64,000 bases of DNA from JARRKU01 sp963675565 (GCA_963675565.2 CAXXYD010000002.1:124001-188000); one strand, 5' to 3'; shown: positions 1 to 9,065, counted from the stretch's first letter. The notes: a model not told the origin generated them from the sequence alone. Numbers and translations are program-made.

Positions 1-1
1 C

Positions 2-781
2 CGTATCGCAGCAGCGGACAAAGAAAAGGAAATCATGAACGAGCAGGTCATCGAAACGGGCAAACTGGCCTCGGTGGGTGAACTGGCCGCCGGCATTGCG
101 CATGAAATCAACAACCCTGTGGCCATCATGGTCGAGGAAGCCGGTTGGCTGCTGGACTTGATGGAAGACCAGGCCTATAAAAAAGAATCGGATCTGGCGG
201 AATTCGAACGGGCCCTGAACCAGATCCGCACCCAGGGCAAACGCTGCAAAGAAATTACCCACAAGCTGCTCAGTTTTGCCCGCAAAACCGACTCGCGGAT
301 CGAGGACTTCGAGATCGGCCCACTGGTTGAAGAAGTGGTGTCCCTGTCCGTCCAGCGCGCCAAATATAGCAATGTCATCATCTCCACCCAGCTGCAGCCG
401 AAACTGCCGGCCATCTCCGCTTCCCATACTGAACTGCAGCAGGTGCTTCTCAATTTGATCAACAATGCCCTGGATGCCATGGAAAAAACGGGCGGGAACC
501 TTGAAATCAGCACCAAACAGATGGGCGATGATATCGCCATAACGGTTGCCGACGACGGTCCGGGCATTCCCAAATCCAATCTGGGCCGTATTTTCGACCC
601 TTTCTTCACAACCAAGCAAGTGGGCAGCGGGACAGGGCTGGGATTATCGATTTGCTACGGCATCATTCACAAAATGGGCGGAACGATCACGGTCAGAAGC
701 ACCGTGGATGTGGGAACCACATTTGAAATCCGAATACCGGTAAAAAAGGACGAAGTTGAAGAAGCCATGCCGGAGCAATAG
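2..781 (+). CDS. Sensor histidine kinase, 5' end outside the window
   Basis: Cytoplasmic catalytic core of a two-component histidine kinase. The reading frame is open to the left edge, so the N-terminal sensor part is missing. Counting from the first ATG at 35, the phospho-acceptor His is residue 23 in AAGIAHEINNP, followed by the dimerisation helices. The HATPase domain then shows an N-box (LLNLINNALDAM), G1 (DDGPGIP), F-box (FDPFFTTK) and G2 (GTGLGLSICYGI). The gene ends 114 bases before three single-domain response regulators on the same strand, so it probably phosphorylates one or more of them. The family and the presence of a complete catalytic core are certain; the signal sensed cannot be seen. 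Confidence 0.95.
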   Translation, partial: RIAAADKEKEIMNEQVIETGKLASVGELAAGIAHEINNPVAIMVEEAGWLLDLMEDQAYKKESDLAEFERALNQIRTQGKRCKEITHKLLSFARKTDSRIEDFEIGPLVEEVVSLSVQRAKYSNVIISTQLQPKLPAISASHTELQQVLLNLINNALDAMEKTGGNLEISTKQMGDDIAITVADDGPGIPKSNLGRIFDPFFTTKQVGSGTGLGLSICYGIIHKMGGTITVRSTVDVGTTFEIRIPVKKDEVEEAMPEQ

Positions 782-895
782 TCCATCACATGACCAAGCG
801 CCGCCATGCGGGAACATATGTCTCTTGAGAACAAAAAACCGTATCGTCGAATATACGTGCAATTTCAATAACATTTCAAAAAAGGAGATCATCTT

Positions 896-1327
896 ATGGC
901 AGTTGCGACCATTATGCTCGTAGACGATGAGGCCCCCTTTGTGGAAGCCATGACCAAGCGCCTTTCGCGGAGGGATCTTGACGTGGAAACGGCATTCAGC
1001 GGCAAGGATGCCCTTGCAAAACTGAATGCGGGCAGCAAAACGGAGGTGGTTATTCTCGATGTAAAAATGCCAGGCATGGACGGCATCGAAACGCTTCAGG
1101 CCATAAAAAGCCAGGTGCCACTAGTGGAAGTCATCATGCTCACCGGACACGCCACGGTGGAATCGGCTATCGAAGGAATGAAATTTGGCGCCTTTGACTA
1201 CCTGATGAAGCCTTGTGACATGGATCTATTGATCGCCAAAGTATCAGAGGCTGCCGCCCGCAAGCGACAGCACGAGGAGAAGATTGTCAATGCCCGTATC
1301 AAAGAAATCACATCCCGAAAGCCCTGA
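896..1327 (+). CDS. Single-domain response regulator 1
   Basis: A 143-residue stand-alone receiver (CheY-like) domain with no output domain. The acidic pocket is D10-D11, the phospho-acceptor is D55 (VVILDVKMPG), and the conserved T83 and K105 are present. The C-terminal tail is rich in basic and acidic residues (KRQHEEKI). A strong ribosome site, AAAGGAGAT, precedes the ATG. It is the first of three tandem receivers after the histidine kinase. Without an output domain it is likely to pass phosphate on or act by protein contact. The TauE-like permease downstream suggests a link to transport, but this is inference. Confidence 0.93.
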   Translation: MAVATIMLVDDEAPFVEAMTKRLSRRDLDVETAFSGKDALAKLNAGSKTEVVILDVKMPGMDGIETLQAIKSQVPLVEVIMLTGHATVESAIEGMKFGAFDYLMKPCDMDLLIAKVSEAAARKRQHEEKIVNARIKEITSRKP

Positions 1328-1772
1328 AAAAGACAAAGGCTGCAGAAAGCCGAAGAGTCAGGGGAGACAACCCATAAGGCTGCTCATGGTGGATGATGAA
1401 AGGGGTTTTGTGGAGGTGCTGGCCAAGCGGCTGGCCAAACGCAATATCCAGACAACCCAGGCCTTTTCCGGTATCGAAGGGATACAATTGCTCAGGCGGT
1501 CCGATTTTGATGTGGCTGTGCTCGATCTGAAGCTCGAAGACATGGACGGCATTGAGATTCTCAAAATTTTCAAGAAGATGGACCCCGACATGCCGGTCAT
1601 CATGCTCACCGGTCATGGCTCGGAAAAGGCATCCAAAGAGGGCATGCGCTATGGTGCTTTCGATTATCTGACCAAACCACATGAACTGGCGGAACTGGTG
1701 GAAAAGATCGAGGAAGCCACCCGCCGCAGGGGGACCCGAGATGACGCAGATGAAACTCCTTCTTGTGGATGA
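1290..1772 (+). CDS. Single-domain response regulator 2
   Basis: A 160-residue receiver protein with a 28-residue polar N-terminal extension before the first strand (IRLLMVDDERG). Conserved sites are D35-D36, phospho-acceptor D79 (AVLDLKLEDMDG), T107 and K129. The ATG at 1290 was chosen because GAGGAGA lies nine bases upstream; a TTG at 1284 is also in frame. The gene overlaps the preceding receiver gene by 38 bases and the following one by 32 bases, so the three are probably translated as a coupled unit. It is more diverged than its neighbours in the loop after the phospho-acceptor (LKLED rather than KMPG), so it is not a very recent duplicate. Confidence 0.9.
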   Translation: MPVSKKSHPESPEKDKGCRKPKSQGRQPIRLLMVDDERGFVEVLAKRLAKRNIQTTQAFSGIEGIQLLRRSDFDVAVLDLKLEDMDGIEILKIFKKMDPDMPVIMLTGHGSEKASKEGMRYGAFDYLTKPHELAELVEKIEEATRRRGTRDDADETPSCG

Positions 1773-2154
1773 CGAAAAAGAATTTCTCGACACCATCCTC
1801 AAACGCATGAAGCGGCGCAAGGTGGAGGTGACCGGTGTCGGCAGCGGCGAGGAGGCCTTGTCGTGGCTGGCGGAAAATGAAGCGGACGTGGTGATTCTCG
1901 ATGTGCGCATGCCGGGTATCGATGGAATCGAAACCCTGCGGGAGATCAAAAAACGCCATGCGCTGATCGAAGTGATCATGCTCACCGGCCATGCCAGCAT
2001 GGAGGCCGCCATAGAGGGGATGCAGATGGGGGCTTTTGACTATTTGATGAAGCCCATGGACATGGACGATTTAATTTACAAAGCCGAAGACGCCTTTAAA
2101 AAGAAAATCATACAGAAAAACAAAATCGACAAGATGGTGCAGGGTCTGGGCTGA
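1741..2154 (+). CDS. Single-domain response regulator 3
   Basis: A 137-residue receiver protein. The acidic pair is D10-D11, the phospho-acceptor is D54 (VVILDVRMPG), and the MLTGHAS and FDYLMKP segments carry the conserved Thr and Lys. The start at 1741 is preferred over an upstream in-frame ATG at 1681, because a GGGGGA ribosome site lies just before it and the protein then begins directly at the receiver fold. It is closest to regulator 1 (both have MLTGHA, EGM, GAFDYLMKP), which suggests duplication. A 47-base gap follows before the permease gene on the same strand. Confidence 0.92.
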   Translation: MTQMKLLLVDDEKEFLDTILKRMKRRKVEVTGVGSGEEALSWLAENEADVVILDVRMPGIDGIETLREIKKRHALIEVIMLTGHASMEAAIEGMQMGAFDYLMKPMDMDDLIYKAEDAFKKKIIQKNKIDKMVQGLG

Positions 2155-2201
2155 GCGCCAGATATTCACATCAACGCTAAATCAGAAAAGAGAGTAAGGA
2201 T

Positions 2202-3488
2202 ATGAATTTTTTCAAATTATGGGGCAAATTCATGATGGAAGGGGCCAAGGCCCACGCGCGCTGGGAAATAGAAATGTCCGGCAATATACTGGGAAGCCGC
2301 AAACGCTTACTGGTGCTTTTGTTGCTTCTGCTGCCGGTCATTCTGGGGGGCTTTGTTTTTGCAGAACAAATCGGAGACAATCTACCCGATATTCTGGGCG
2401 GCAAGAAGGCCTACAGTCCGGCTTTTTACTCCACGGGCATTTTTATTGTCTCCATTCTCATCGGGTTGGGTGCCGGCCTGATCACCGGCTGTATCGGTGC
2501 CGGCGGTGGTTTTATCATCGCACCGGCCCTGATGAGTGCCGGAATTAAGGGCATCCTGGCGGTGGGAACAGACTTGTTCCACATCTTTGCCAAAGCGATC
2601 ATGGGCAGCATCATTCATCGAAAGCTGGGCAACGTGTCGGTGCCTCTGGCCGTGGTTTTTCTCATCGGCGCCATTTTAGGGGCCACCGGCGGCGGGCTGA
2701 TCAACCGGGTGCTCTACGAGCTGAACCCGGTGCTCTCCGACGCCTTTATCACGACGATCTATGCCCTCATGTTAGGCTTTTTGGGCTGTTATGCCATGTA
2801 TGACTTCCTGAAAGCGAGAAAATCCGGAGACAGCGGCGGCGGTCACGGCGGCAAAGCGGAAGGCGCCGAATTGGGCGGTCTGCCCCGAAAACTGCAAGCC
2901 GTCAAGGTCCCCCCCATGGTCAAGTTCGATTTCGATTTCACCCCCGGCGGCCGGAGCATTTCCTGGGTGTTTCTGGTGTTGTCCGGAGCATTGGTGGGAC
3001 TGGCGGCCGGCATCATGGGGGTGGGCGGCGGATTCCTCACCTTCCCCATATTCGTTTATATGCTGGGCGTCTCTTCCATGACCACGGTGGGCACCGATAT
3101 CTTCCAGATTGTCTTTACTGCCGGCTATGCCTCCATCAGCCAATATGCCATTTACGGGTTCATTTTCTACACTTTGGCCATTGGGATGCTGCTGGGATCC
3201 CTGGTCGGCATCCAGATCGGCGCAATGGTCACCAAAGTGGTGCCCGGTATCACCATCCGCGGTTTTTATGCCATGGCCGTACTGGCAGGATTCGTCAACC
3301 GGTTCTTCGCCCTGCCGGCCAAGCTGGGGGATATGGGGGTCATTCCCATTTCCAAGGGCATGGCCGCCGGTCTGGATACCATTGGGGTATGGGCATTTTT
3401 CATCGTCATCGGCGGCTTCGGAGTCTGGGTCGTCGGCACGTTTCTGAAGAACATCGGACTGCTTAAGGGAGAGGGAGAACACGTATGA
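2202..3488 (+). CDS. TauE/SafE family (DUF81) membrane permease
   Basis: A 428-residue inner-membrane protein of the TauE/SafE family, whose members are linked to export or uptake of sulfonates, sulfite and related anions. Two homologous halves are visible, each with the glycine-rich hairpin of the family: GLGAGLITGCIGAGGGF near residue 92 and GLAAGIMGVGGGFLTFP near residue 266. The halves are separated by a hydrophilic loop rich in Gly and Lys (about 203-250). An N-terminal segment of about 50 residues with its own membrane helix precedes the first half. The gene overlaps the next one by four bases (ATGA), indicating coupled translation. In a sulfate reducer a sulfur anion substrate is plausible, but the substrate cannot be read from sequence. 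Confidence 0.9.
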   Translation: MNFFKLWGKFMMEGAKAHARWEIEMSGNILGSRKRLLVLLLLLLPVILGGFVFAEQIGDNLPDILGGKKAYSPAFYSTGIFIVSILIGLGAGLITGCIGAGGGFIIAPALMSAGIKGILAVGTDLFHIFAKAIMGSIIHRKLGNVSVPLAVVFLIGAILGATGGGLINRVLYELNPVLSDAFITTIYALMLGFLGCYAMYDFLKARKSGDSGGGHGGKAEGAELGGLPRKLQAVKVPPMVKFDFDFTPGGRSISWVFLVLSGALVGLAAGIMGVGGGFLTFPIFVYMLGVSSMTTVGTDIFQIVFTAGYASISQYAIYGFIFYTLAIGMLLGSLVGIQIGAMVTKVVPGITIRGFYAMAVLAGFVNRFFALPAKLGDMGVIPISKGMAAGLDTIGVWAFFIVIGGFGVWVVGTFLKNIGLLKGEGEHV

Positions 3489-4171
3489 TCGCCAAGAAAA
3501 AAACATTCATGATCGGACTGATATTGATGGTGCTGTTCGCCGCCGTCTTCGTCGCTATTTTCATGCCCTTGTTCGGCGGGCGGAACGGATTGGAATATCT
3601 GGACAATCTTTACAACTCCATTTCAAAGGGGTCCGCCTACTATATCGATGCAGCGCGCCGGGAAGTGGCCACCCTTGAAGCGCCGCAATTAACGCTTTCG
3701 TTGACCATGAAAAGCGAGCGGCAGGCCGAACAGACGGTACCGCTGTTCATGAAGACCGGTGCACAGGTGGGGCAAGATGGCCCCCGGTTGACGGTGACCG
3801 GAAACATGGTCCAAATTCTCAACCAGTGCCTGGACGATGCCCAGTCCATGTATGACAACGACGGCACCGCAATCGCCACTAAATATGGGTATGCGGAAAA
3901 GGCGGTGCTGTTCAACTGGTGGAGCGCCCTTAAAGCCATGGATTTCGATCTCAAGAAACAGAAAAAATTCAAAGCGGCCAAAGTCGCCGAGCTGGTCAAT
4001 AAAAAAGCAGTAGAAACCGCCTATAACTATTATGGTATTGAAGGTCAGAACATATCCGACCGAATCGGTATTGTAATTTTTTCCCTGGTCTTCTACGTTG
4101 TGTACACACTCTGGTACGGATTCGGCGTCATGTACCTGTTTGAAGGCTGGGGACTGCGGCTGGAGCATTGA
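3485..4171 (+). CDS. Two-helix membrane protein coupled to the TauE-like permease
   Basis: A 228-residue protein with one membrane helix near the N-terminus (about 10-30, ILMVLFAAVFVAIFMPL) and one near the C-terminus (about 192-215, IGIVIFSLVFYVVYTLWYG). About 150 mostly polar residues separate them, probably on one side of the membrane. No known catalytic motif was recognised. Its start codon overlaps the stop of the permease gene (ATGA), so the two are translated together and it is probably a subunit or partner of that permease. No family name is assigned; calling it an accessory subunit is inference from position. Confidence 0.8.
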   Translation: MIAKKKTFMIGLILMVLFAAVFVAIFMPLFGGRNGLEYLDNLYNSISKGSAYYIDAARREVATLEAPQLTLSLTMKSERQAEQTVPLFMKTGAQVGQDGPRLTVTGNMVQILNQCLDDAQSMYDNDGTAIATKYGYAEKAVLFNWWSALKAMDFDLKKQKKFKAAKVAELVNKKAVETAYNYYGIEGQNISDRIGIVIFSLVFYVVYTLWYGFGVMYLFEGWGLRLEH

Positions 4172-4303
4172 TTTTCAAGCCCCCCCGCCATGCAAATGGC
4201 GAACCGCCGGGTCGGCGAACACCCGTCCGTTCAACGGCCCGGCACCCTTAAACCATCAGCCGGCACTAAACTGGGCCGGTCCATTGGATGACAACGGCCG
4301 GAC

Positions 4304-6910
4304 ATGGGCATATTCACACGTCTATTGAACTGGTTCAGGTCCGAAGCGCCCCTTTTCGATGAAAAAGATGCCGGAGCCCTTCGGCTCGAATTTCAGTCTC
4401 GCTACCATCAGTTTAAACTGCTTTTGAATGCCAACAACCAGGCCTTGGAAATCATGGGAGAAATTGAAAAGGCCCTGGAAGGGACAACCCCTTTCGGCAT
4501 GAAATTCATCCGCTCGCGCACCATGCAGGCTTACACACGGGTCTACAATATCGTCAAACATCTGGAGACGCTGGCTCCCGGCAAATACGACGCCCTTCCA
4601 TCACGACTGGAATCCATCCGGTTGGCGCTCGACGCCCTGGTCAATCCTCACCGCAAGACAATATCCTGCGGAAGCTATATCATGCATATGTCTGACCTGA
4701 ACAAAACCCACACGGACCAGGCGGGCAATAAAATGGCCAATATGGGTGAGTTGGCCAACCGGCTCCATCTTAACGTGCCGGACGGCTTCGTGGTCACCGC
4801 CACGGCGTTTAATCGTTTTCTGGACCACAACGACCTGAAGGTGGAGATTCAACGTCGCATCCAGAGCGCAGAGGATGAGGGTCACCATCGGCTCTACACC
4901 ATCAGCGCGGACATTCGTCAACTGATCCAGGGTGCCGCGCTTCCCGCCGACCTCCAAGAAGCCATTTTAGAGGCCTACGGAAAATTGGCCGAACGTCAGA
5001 AAAAGAAGGTCCACCTTGCGGTGCGCAGCAGCGCACTGAACGAAGACCGGCAAGGCGCTTCCTTTGCCGGCCTCTACCACAGTGCCTTGAACATATCCAG
5101 GGACCACCTGCTCGAAACCTACAAACAGATTGTGGCGGCCGCATACTCGCCGGCCGTTATGGCTTATCGCTTCAACCGGGGGATACTGGATGAAGAAAAC
5201 GAAATGTGCGTGGGCGTCATTCAGATGGTGGACGCCGTCTGCGGCGGTGTCATTTATTCGACCAATCCCATGGACATTCGCGACCCGTCGGTGATCATCA
5301 ATTCTGCATGGGGGCTGCCCAAGGCGGTGGTCGACGGGACCACGGCCACGGACTTTTTTCAGGTGGCTAAAGAACCGGCCCTTACCGTGAAGCTGCGAAA
5401 ATTGGCGGTCAAAGAAAAGAAATATGTGTGCGACCCGGAAGAGGGTGTGTGCCGCCTGGATGACACCGGTGCGGACATGACCGGCGCTTCCCTGACCGAT
5501 CGGCAGGCCCTGGATCTGGCCGCTCTGGCAGTCAAAATAGAAACTTACTACGGGTGCCCCCAGGACATCGAGTGGGCCATCGATCCGTCCGGCAGAATCA
5601 TTTTATTGCAATGCCGTCCCCTGCAGGTCCATAGCAGCGCCCCGCCCCCCCTGCCGGCGGTCGGCGGTCATAAAAATTTGCCGGCAGCGGTATTCCATGG
5701 CGGCATGACGGCCTCCACCGGCATTGCCGCAGGGCCGGTCTATCGGGTGATGAAGGATGTGGACGCCTTTCAGTTTCCCACAGGCGCGGTGCTGGTCACA
5801 GACCGCGCCCTGGCGCGCTGGGCCGCCCTGCTGCCCAGGGCATCGGCGGTGGTCAGCGAAAAAGGGAGCCTGACGGGCCACCTGGCCAATGTGGCCAGGG
5901 AATTCAAGGTGCCGGCACTTTTTGGCGCCGCCGGTGTCACCGCCCGACTGACGGATCAAGATTGGGTTACCGTCGACGCCGATGCCTGCAAAATCTATTC
6001 AGGGAAAATCGAGGAACTGCTGGAGAAGGTGAACTCACAGGCGCCAAGGAACCTGATGAAGGGTACACAGGTGTACAAAATTCTTTCGGAAGCCGCCGTC
6101 AAGATCATACCCCTGAACCTTCTGGACCCGGACAGCCCGAGTTTCAAGGCCGCCAACTGCCAAACCCTTCATGACATCACCCGGTTTTGTCACGAACAAA
6201 GCGTTCACGAAATGTTCCGGTTTGGTAAAACCCACCGCTTTCCCGAACGTTCTTCAAAACAGCTGCGGGCCCACATTCCCATGCAGTGGTGGGTACTGAA
6301 CCTGGATGATGGACTCAAAATAGATGAACCCCACAACCGGTTCGTGGACATCGACAATGTGGCCTCGATACCCATGCTGGCCCTGTGGTCCGGAATTACC
6401 GCCTTCCCCTGGGAGGGCCCGCCGCCCGTGGATGGAAAAGGTTTTATGTCCGTCATGTTTCAGGCCACTCAAAACCAGGCCCTTCTGCCCGGGGTTCGAA
6501 CGTCAATGGCCAATCGTAACTATTTTATGATTTCCAGAAACTACTGCAGCCTTCAATCCCGGCTGGGCTTCCATTTTGCCACCACTGAAGCCCTGGTCGG
6601 GGAGCGGACCACCGAAAACTACATCAGCTTCCAGTTCAAGGGCGGGGCAGCCGATTTCGGCCGTCGCCTGAAACGGGTTCTTTTTGTTCAGGAGATACTC
6701 AACGGCTACGGCTTTCGAACGGAAGTCAATAAGGACAGTCTGCGCGCCAGGGCCGAACAGTACGATGCCGCAAAAATGATTCAAAAGCTTAAAATCCTCG
6801 GCTACTTGACCATTCACACCCGCCAGCTGGACATGATCATGGCCAATCCCGCCATGGTGAATCACTATCGGCAACAGATCGCCAAACAGATTGAATCACT
6901 TCCCGCCTGA
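4304..6910 (+). CDS. PEP synthase-like protein (PPDK_N plus PEP-utiliser swivelling domain)
   Basis: An 868-residue soluble protein. Residues 1-110 are a helical extension with no recognised motif. Residues of about 140-440 match the ATP/pyruvate-binding domain of phosphoenolpyruvate synthase and pyruvate phosphate dikinase (AVRSSALNEDRQGASFAGLY, then DIEWAID and LLQCRPLQ). Residues of about 460-560 are the swivelling phospho-His domain, with the likely catalytic His526 in GSLTGHLANVARE. The usual C-terminal PEP/pyruvate TIM barrel is not evident; instead there are about 300 residues of unassigned sequence. The enzyme may therefore phosphorylate a substrate other than pyruvate, as rifampin phosphotransferase-type relatives do. 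It lies 132 bases after the permease pair and could share their transcript. Confidence 0.85.
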   Translation: MGIFTRLLNWFRSEAPLFDEKDAGALRLEFQSRYHQFKLLLNANNQALEIMGEIEKALEGTTPFGMKFIRSRTMQAYTRVYNIVKHLETLAPGKYDALPSRLESIRLALDALVNPHRKTISCGSYIMHMSDLNKTHTDQAGNKMANMGELANRLHLNVPDGFVVTATAFNRFLDHNDLKVEIQRRIQSAEDEGHHRLYTISADIRQLIQGAALPADLQEAILEAYGKLAERQKKKVHLAVRSSALNEDRQGASFAGLYHSALNISRDHLLETYKQIVAAAYSPAVMAYRFNRGILDEENEMCVGVIQMVDAVCGGVIYSTNPMDIRDPSVIINSAWGLPKAVVDGTTATDFFQVAKEPALTVKLRKLAVKEKKYVCDPEEGVCRLDDTGADMTGASLTDRQALDLAALAVKIETYYGCPQDIEWAIDPSGRIILLQCRPLQVHSSAPPPLPAVGGHKNLPAAVFHGGMTASTGIAAGPVYRVMKDVDAFQFPTGAVLVTDRALARWAALLPRASAVVSEKGSLTGHLANVAREFKVPALFGAAGVTARLTDQDWVTVDADACKIYSGKIEELLEKVNSQAPRNLMKGTQVYKILSEAAVKIIPLNLLDPDSPSFKAANCQTLHDITRFCHEQSVHEMFRFGKTHRFPERSSKQLRAHIPMQWWVLNLDDGLKIDEPHNRFVDIDNVASIPMLALWSGITAFPWEGPPPVDGKGFMSVMFQATQNQALLPGVRTSMANRNYFMISRNYCSLQSRLGFHFATTEALVGERTTENYISFQFKGGAADFGRRLKRVLFVQEILNGYGFRTEVNKDSLRARAEQYDAAKMIQKLKILGYLTIHTRQLDMIMANPAMVNHYRQQIAKQIESLPA

Positions 6911-7002
6911 GTTTGAACGACGACAAAAGGGCAAAGTGAACCTGCGCCATTGCACACCGCAACAGGCCACCCAACGACCGTCCGTGTCGAAACGCTGCAG
7001 AT

Positions 7003-7383
7003 TCAGCTCAAAGCCAGGTCTTTATCGCGAAGACACCTGATTCGATTCTTCAGTACTGAAATGCTATTGGCGGTTTTTTCAACCAGCGCATACGGTTTCA
7101 GCCGGTTTCTCTCCTTCCACTCATCGGCGCCAAAGCCATGAATGATAATCGGCACTTGGGGAAAATTGGTAAGCAGTCCCTGAACGGTACTCGCCTCACT
7201 GCCGGGCAAATCCGGGTCCAGCACCAGAACATCCGGCGCCCGTCGCATGCAGATATAGTTTTTAAGCTGAAGCACATTTTCCACGGTGAAGACGTAGTAC
7301 CCCTCGTTCATCAGCTCCCGCCGTACGAGATTCCGGATATGCGGATTGCGTTCTGCAATCAGAATGACAAGCTCTTTTTGCAT
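7003..7383 (-). CDS. Atypical receiver-domain protein
   Basis: A 126-residue protein with the receiver fold. The usual acidic pair after strand 1 is altered: the segment reads LIAERNPHIRN, leaving only one acidic residue (E11). A candidate phospho-acceptor D56 remains in LVLDPDLPG, and a Lys is present near the C-terminal end (VEKTANS). Loss of the metal-binding pair suggests weak or no phosphorylation, so it may be a constitutive protein-interaction module. It is the last gene of a minus-strand group after the GNAT and universal stress protein genes, 10 bases beyond the GNAT stop. It probably shares their sigma-54 promoter. Confidence 0.75.
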   Translation of the reverse strand: MQKELVILIAERNPHIRNLVRRELMNEGYYVFTVENVLQLKNYICMRRAPDVLVLDPDLPGSEASTVQGLLTNFPQVPIIIHGFGADEWKERNRLKPYALVEKTANSISVLKNRIRCLRDKDLALS

Positions 7384-7393
7384 GACATGCTCA

Positions 7394-7996
7394 TCATAAG
7401 GTAATGGTCAGTTCATACTCTGTGGACTGGGGAATCCGCTTGACTTTGAAATCGAGCTTTCGGCCCAGTGCAAGCATCTGTGTATTTTCAGCCAGCACCA
7501 GCCCGCAAACTGATTTTATTCCCCGTAGTCTGGCGATACCCAAGCTGCGCAGCAACAGGCTCGCACCAATACCCTTGCCCTGCAACGCATCTTTGACCAA
7601 TACGGCAAATTCCGCGTTTTGTGAGTCGATGGTCTCAATCACCCGCGCAACAGCCAGCATGCGTTCCTGCGCATCTTGTGTCTGGACCGCCACGAGGGCA
7701 ATCTGTTTGTCGTAATCAATCTGAGTAAGCCGGGCCAGCATTTCATCCGACAACTGCCTGAGCGGCGAAAAAAACCGCATGTAGACGGATCTTGGCGAAA
7801 GCGCCGCAAACAGTTCCTTGAGTAAGGATACGTCCGTAGGCCGTATGGCCCGTATTTTAAAATCGCCCACATCTGGAAGAGAAACGGCCTCTTCATACGG
7901 AAATGGATATTGCGACAAAATTTTATCCGCCGGAAGCATGGCGGACAAGCCGGCCAGCCCTGGACGAGTACCCGGGCCGCCACTGGATTCACACAT
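7394..7996 (-). CDS. GNAT family N-acetyltransferase
   Basis: A 200-residue acetyltransferase. The GNAT fold starts near residue 45 (KIRAIRPTDVSLLKELF), and the acetyl-CoA loop is LQGKGIGASLLLRSL (Q-x-x-G-x-G type), followed by VLAENTQMLALGRKLDFK. The N-terminal 40 residues are low in motif content. The ATG at 7996 was chosen because AAAGGAGAGG precedes it by a good distance and it lies just after the stop of the universal stress protein; an upstream ATG at 8026 would overlap that gene. The pairing with a stress protein suggests post-translational acetylation in response to energy state, as known for Pat-like enzymes, but no substrate can be read. Confidence 0.88.
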   Translation of the reverse strand: MCESSGGPGTRPGLAGLSAMLPADKILSQYPFPYEEAVSLPDVGDFKIRAIRPTDVSLLKELFAALSPRSVYMRFFSPLRQLSDEMLARLTQIDYDKQIALVAVQTQDAQERMLAVARVIETIDSQNAEFAVLVKDALQGKGIGASLLLRSLGIARLRGIKSVCGLVLAENTQMLALGRKLDFKVKRIPQSTEYELTITL

Positions 7997-8010
7997 TTCG
8001 TCCTCTCCTT

Positions 8011-8946
8011 TTACTGCACGATCCATAAGCCGAATTCCTTGCCGATCTGCAGCACCTTGCTGCTGACCCGTCCGATGGTAAATTCACGCACCCGCGACCG
8101 GCCTTTGCGCCCCATGACAATGGTGCTGAAATTTCCGTCAGTGGCCGCCTGAACAATGGCAGCGGCACGGCTGGCGGCATTCTTAACGACTTCCACGGTA
8201 ACGTTTTCCGCTGAAAAACCCGCACGGATCAAACGTGCCCTGGCCTTTTCCATGCTTTGCGAGACATGCTTTTCGGCCTGATCGAAAATTTCCTGCACTT
8301 CCAGTTGATCCCCGGAAAGATGGCGCAACACCAGATCGCCGCGCAGTACATTGATCAACCGTATGCTGCAATTGCCGTCCCTCAATTTCTCTGTGGCAAA
8401 CGCAACTGCCCGCTTGGCATGTTCCGAGCCGTCCACTGCGATCAGAACGCGGTTATTAAAAGGTTTTCGGCCGGCAAATATCAGCGGTACGAAACTCACC
8501 CCATTGAGTAGTTTAAAGGCCACACTGCCCATGACCAGGCCATGCAGGCGGCCCATGCCGCGCCGCCGCAGTACAAGGGCATCGTATCCCTTGCGGGCTT
8601 CGGCAATGATATCCCTGGCTATGCCAACCTCGCGGTTGTGGATGGTGGTCTTCAGATTGTCCGGATGGAAATCGGCCCCCATTAACAACTGCCGGCACTG
8701 GGCCATATGCTTTTTCATGTGCTCCCGCTGTTGGGCCTCCCAGGCCAGCACTGAAGATATCGAATTGAGGCTGGACGGCTCCTTTGCCAAATCGTAATAA
8801 CTTTCCGGCACCTTGTTGAACACATGGAACAGGTTTACTTCATGGGTACGAAAAGCCGGAATGTCGGCAAGGTATTCAACGGTCTGAATGGAGCGGTCCG
8901 ACCCGTCAATGGCAACCAGCAGTTTATTTTTATATCCTTTTTTCAT
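8011..8946 (-). CDS. Tandem-domain universal stress protein
   Basis: A 311-residue cytoplasmic protein with two UspA domains. The first begins NKLLVAIDGSDRSIQTVEYL and the second, near residue 160, begins with NNRVLIAVDGSEHAKRAV. The second half ends with the nucleotide-binding signature IVMGRKGRSRVREFTIGRVS, where G-x2-G and the later G-S spacing are kept. The first half keeps a weaker version (RRRGMGRLHGLVMGSVAFK). The ATG at 8946 is preferred because GGAGG lies eight bases upstream; an ATG 15 bases earlier overlaps that site. A sigma-54 promoter lies about 110 bases upstream on this strand, and the GNAT and receiver genes follow with short gaps, so the three form an operon. Confidence 0.92.
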   Translation of the reverse strand: MKKGYKNKLLVAIDGSDRSIQTVEYLADIPAFRTHEVNLFHVFNKVPESYYDLAKEPSSLNSISSVLAWEAQQREHMKKHMAQCRQLLMGADFHPDNLKTTIHNREVGIARDIIAEARKGYDALVLRRRGMGRLHGLVMGSVAFKLLNGVSFVPLIFAGRKPFNNRVLIAVDGSEHAKRAVAFATEKLRDGNCSIRLINVLRGDLVLRHLSGDQLEVQEIFDQAEKHVSQSMEKARARLIRAGFSAENVTVEVVKNAASRAAAIVQAATDGNFSTIVMGRKGRSRVREFTIGRVSSKVLQIGKEFGLWIVQ

Positions 8947-9065
8947 TGATTCGGCCTCCATCGTCTATGTCATCGTTTAATCGCGGGAAAGTATTTGCCC
9001 TTGATAGATTGACAATTCCAGCATCTTTCCTGGTAAATCCGGAACTGTGCACTTGATTATTGACC

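Noticed and set aside
2772..3506. Long minus-strand frame over the TauE-like permease
   Set aside because: It is rich in His, Gln and Gly in the manner of antisense translation; the plus-strand gene has family motifs.
4186..4203. Short hairpin CGCCAT-GCAA-ATGGCG before the PEP-synthase-like gene
   Set aside because: Six-base arms and no T run; too weak to call a terminator.
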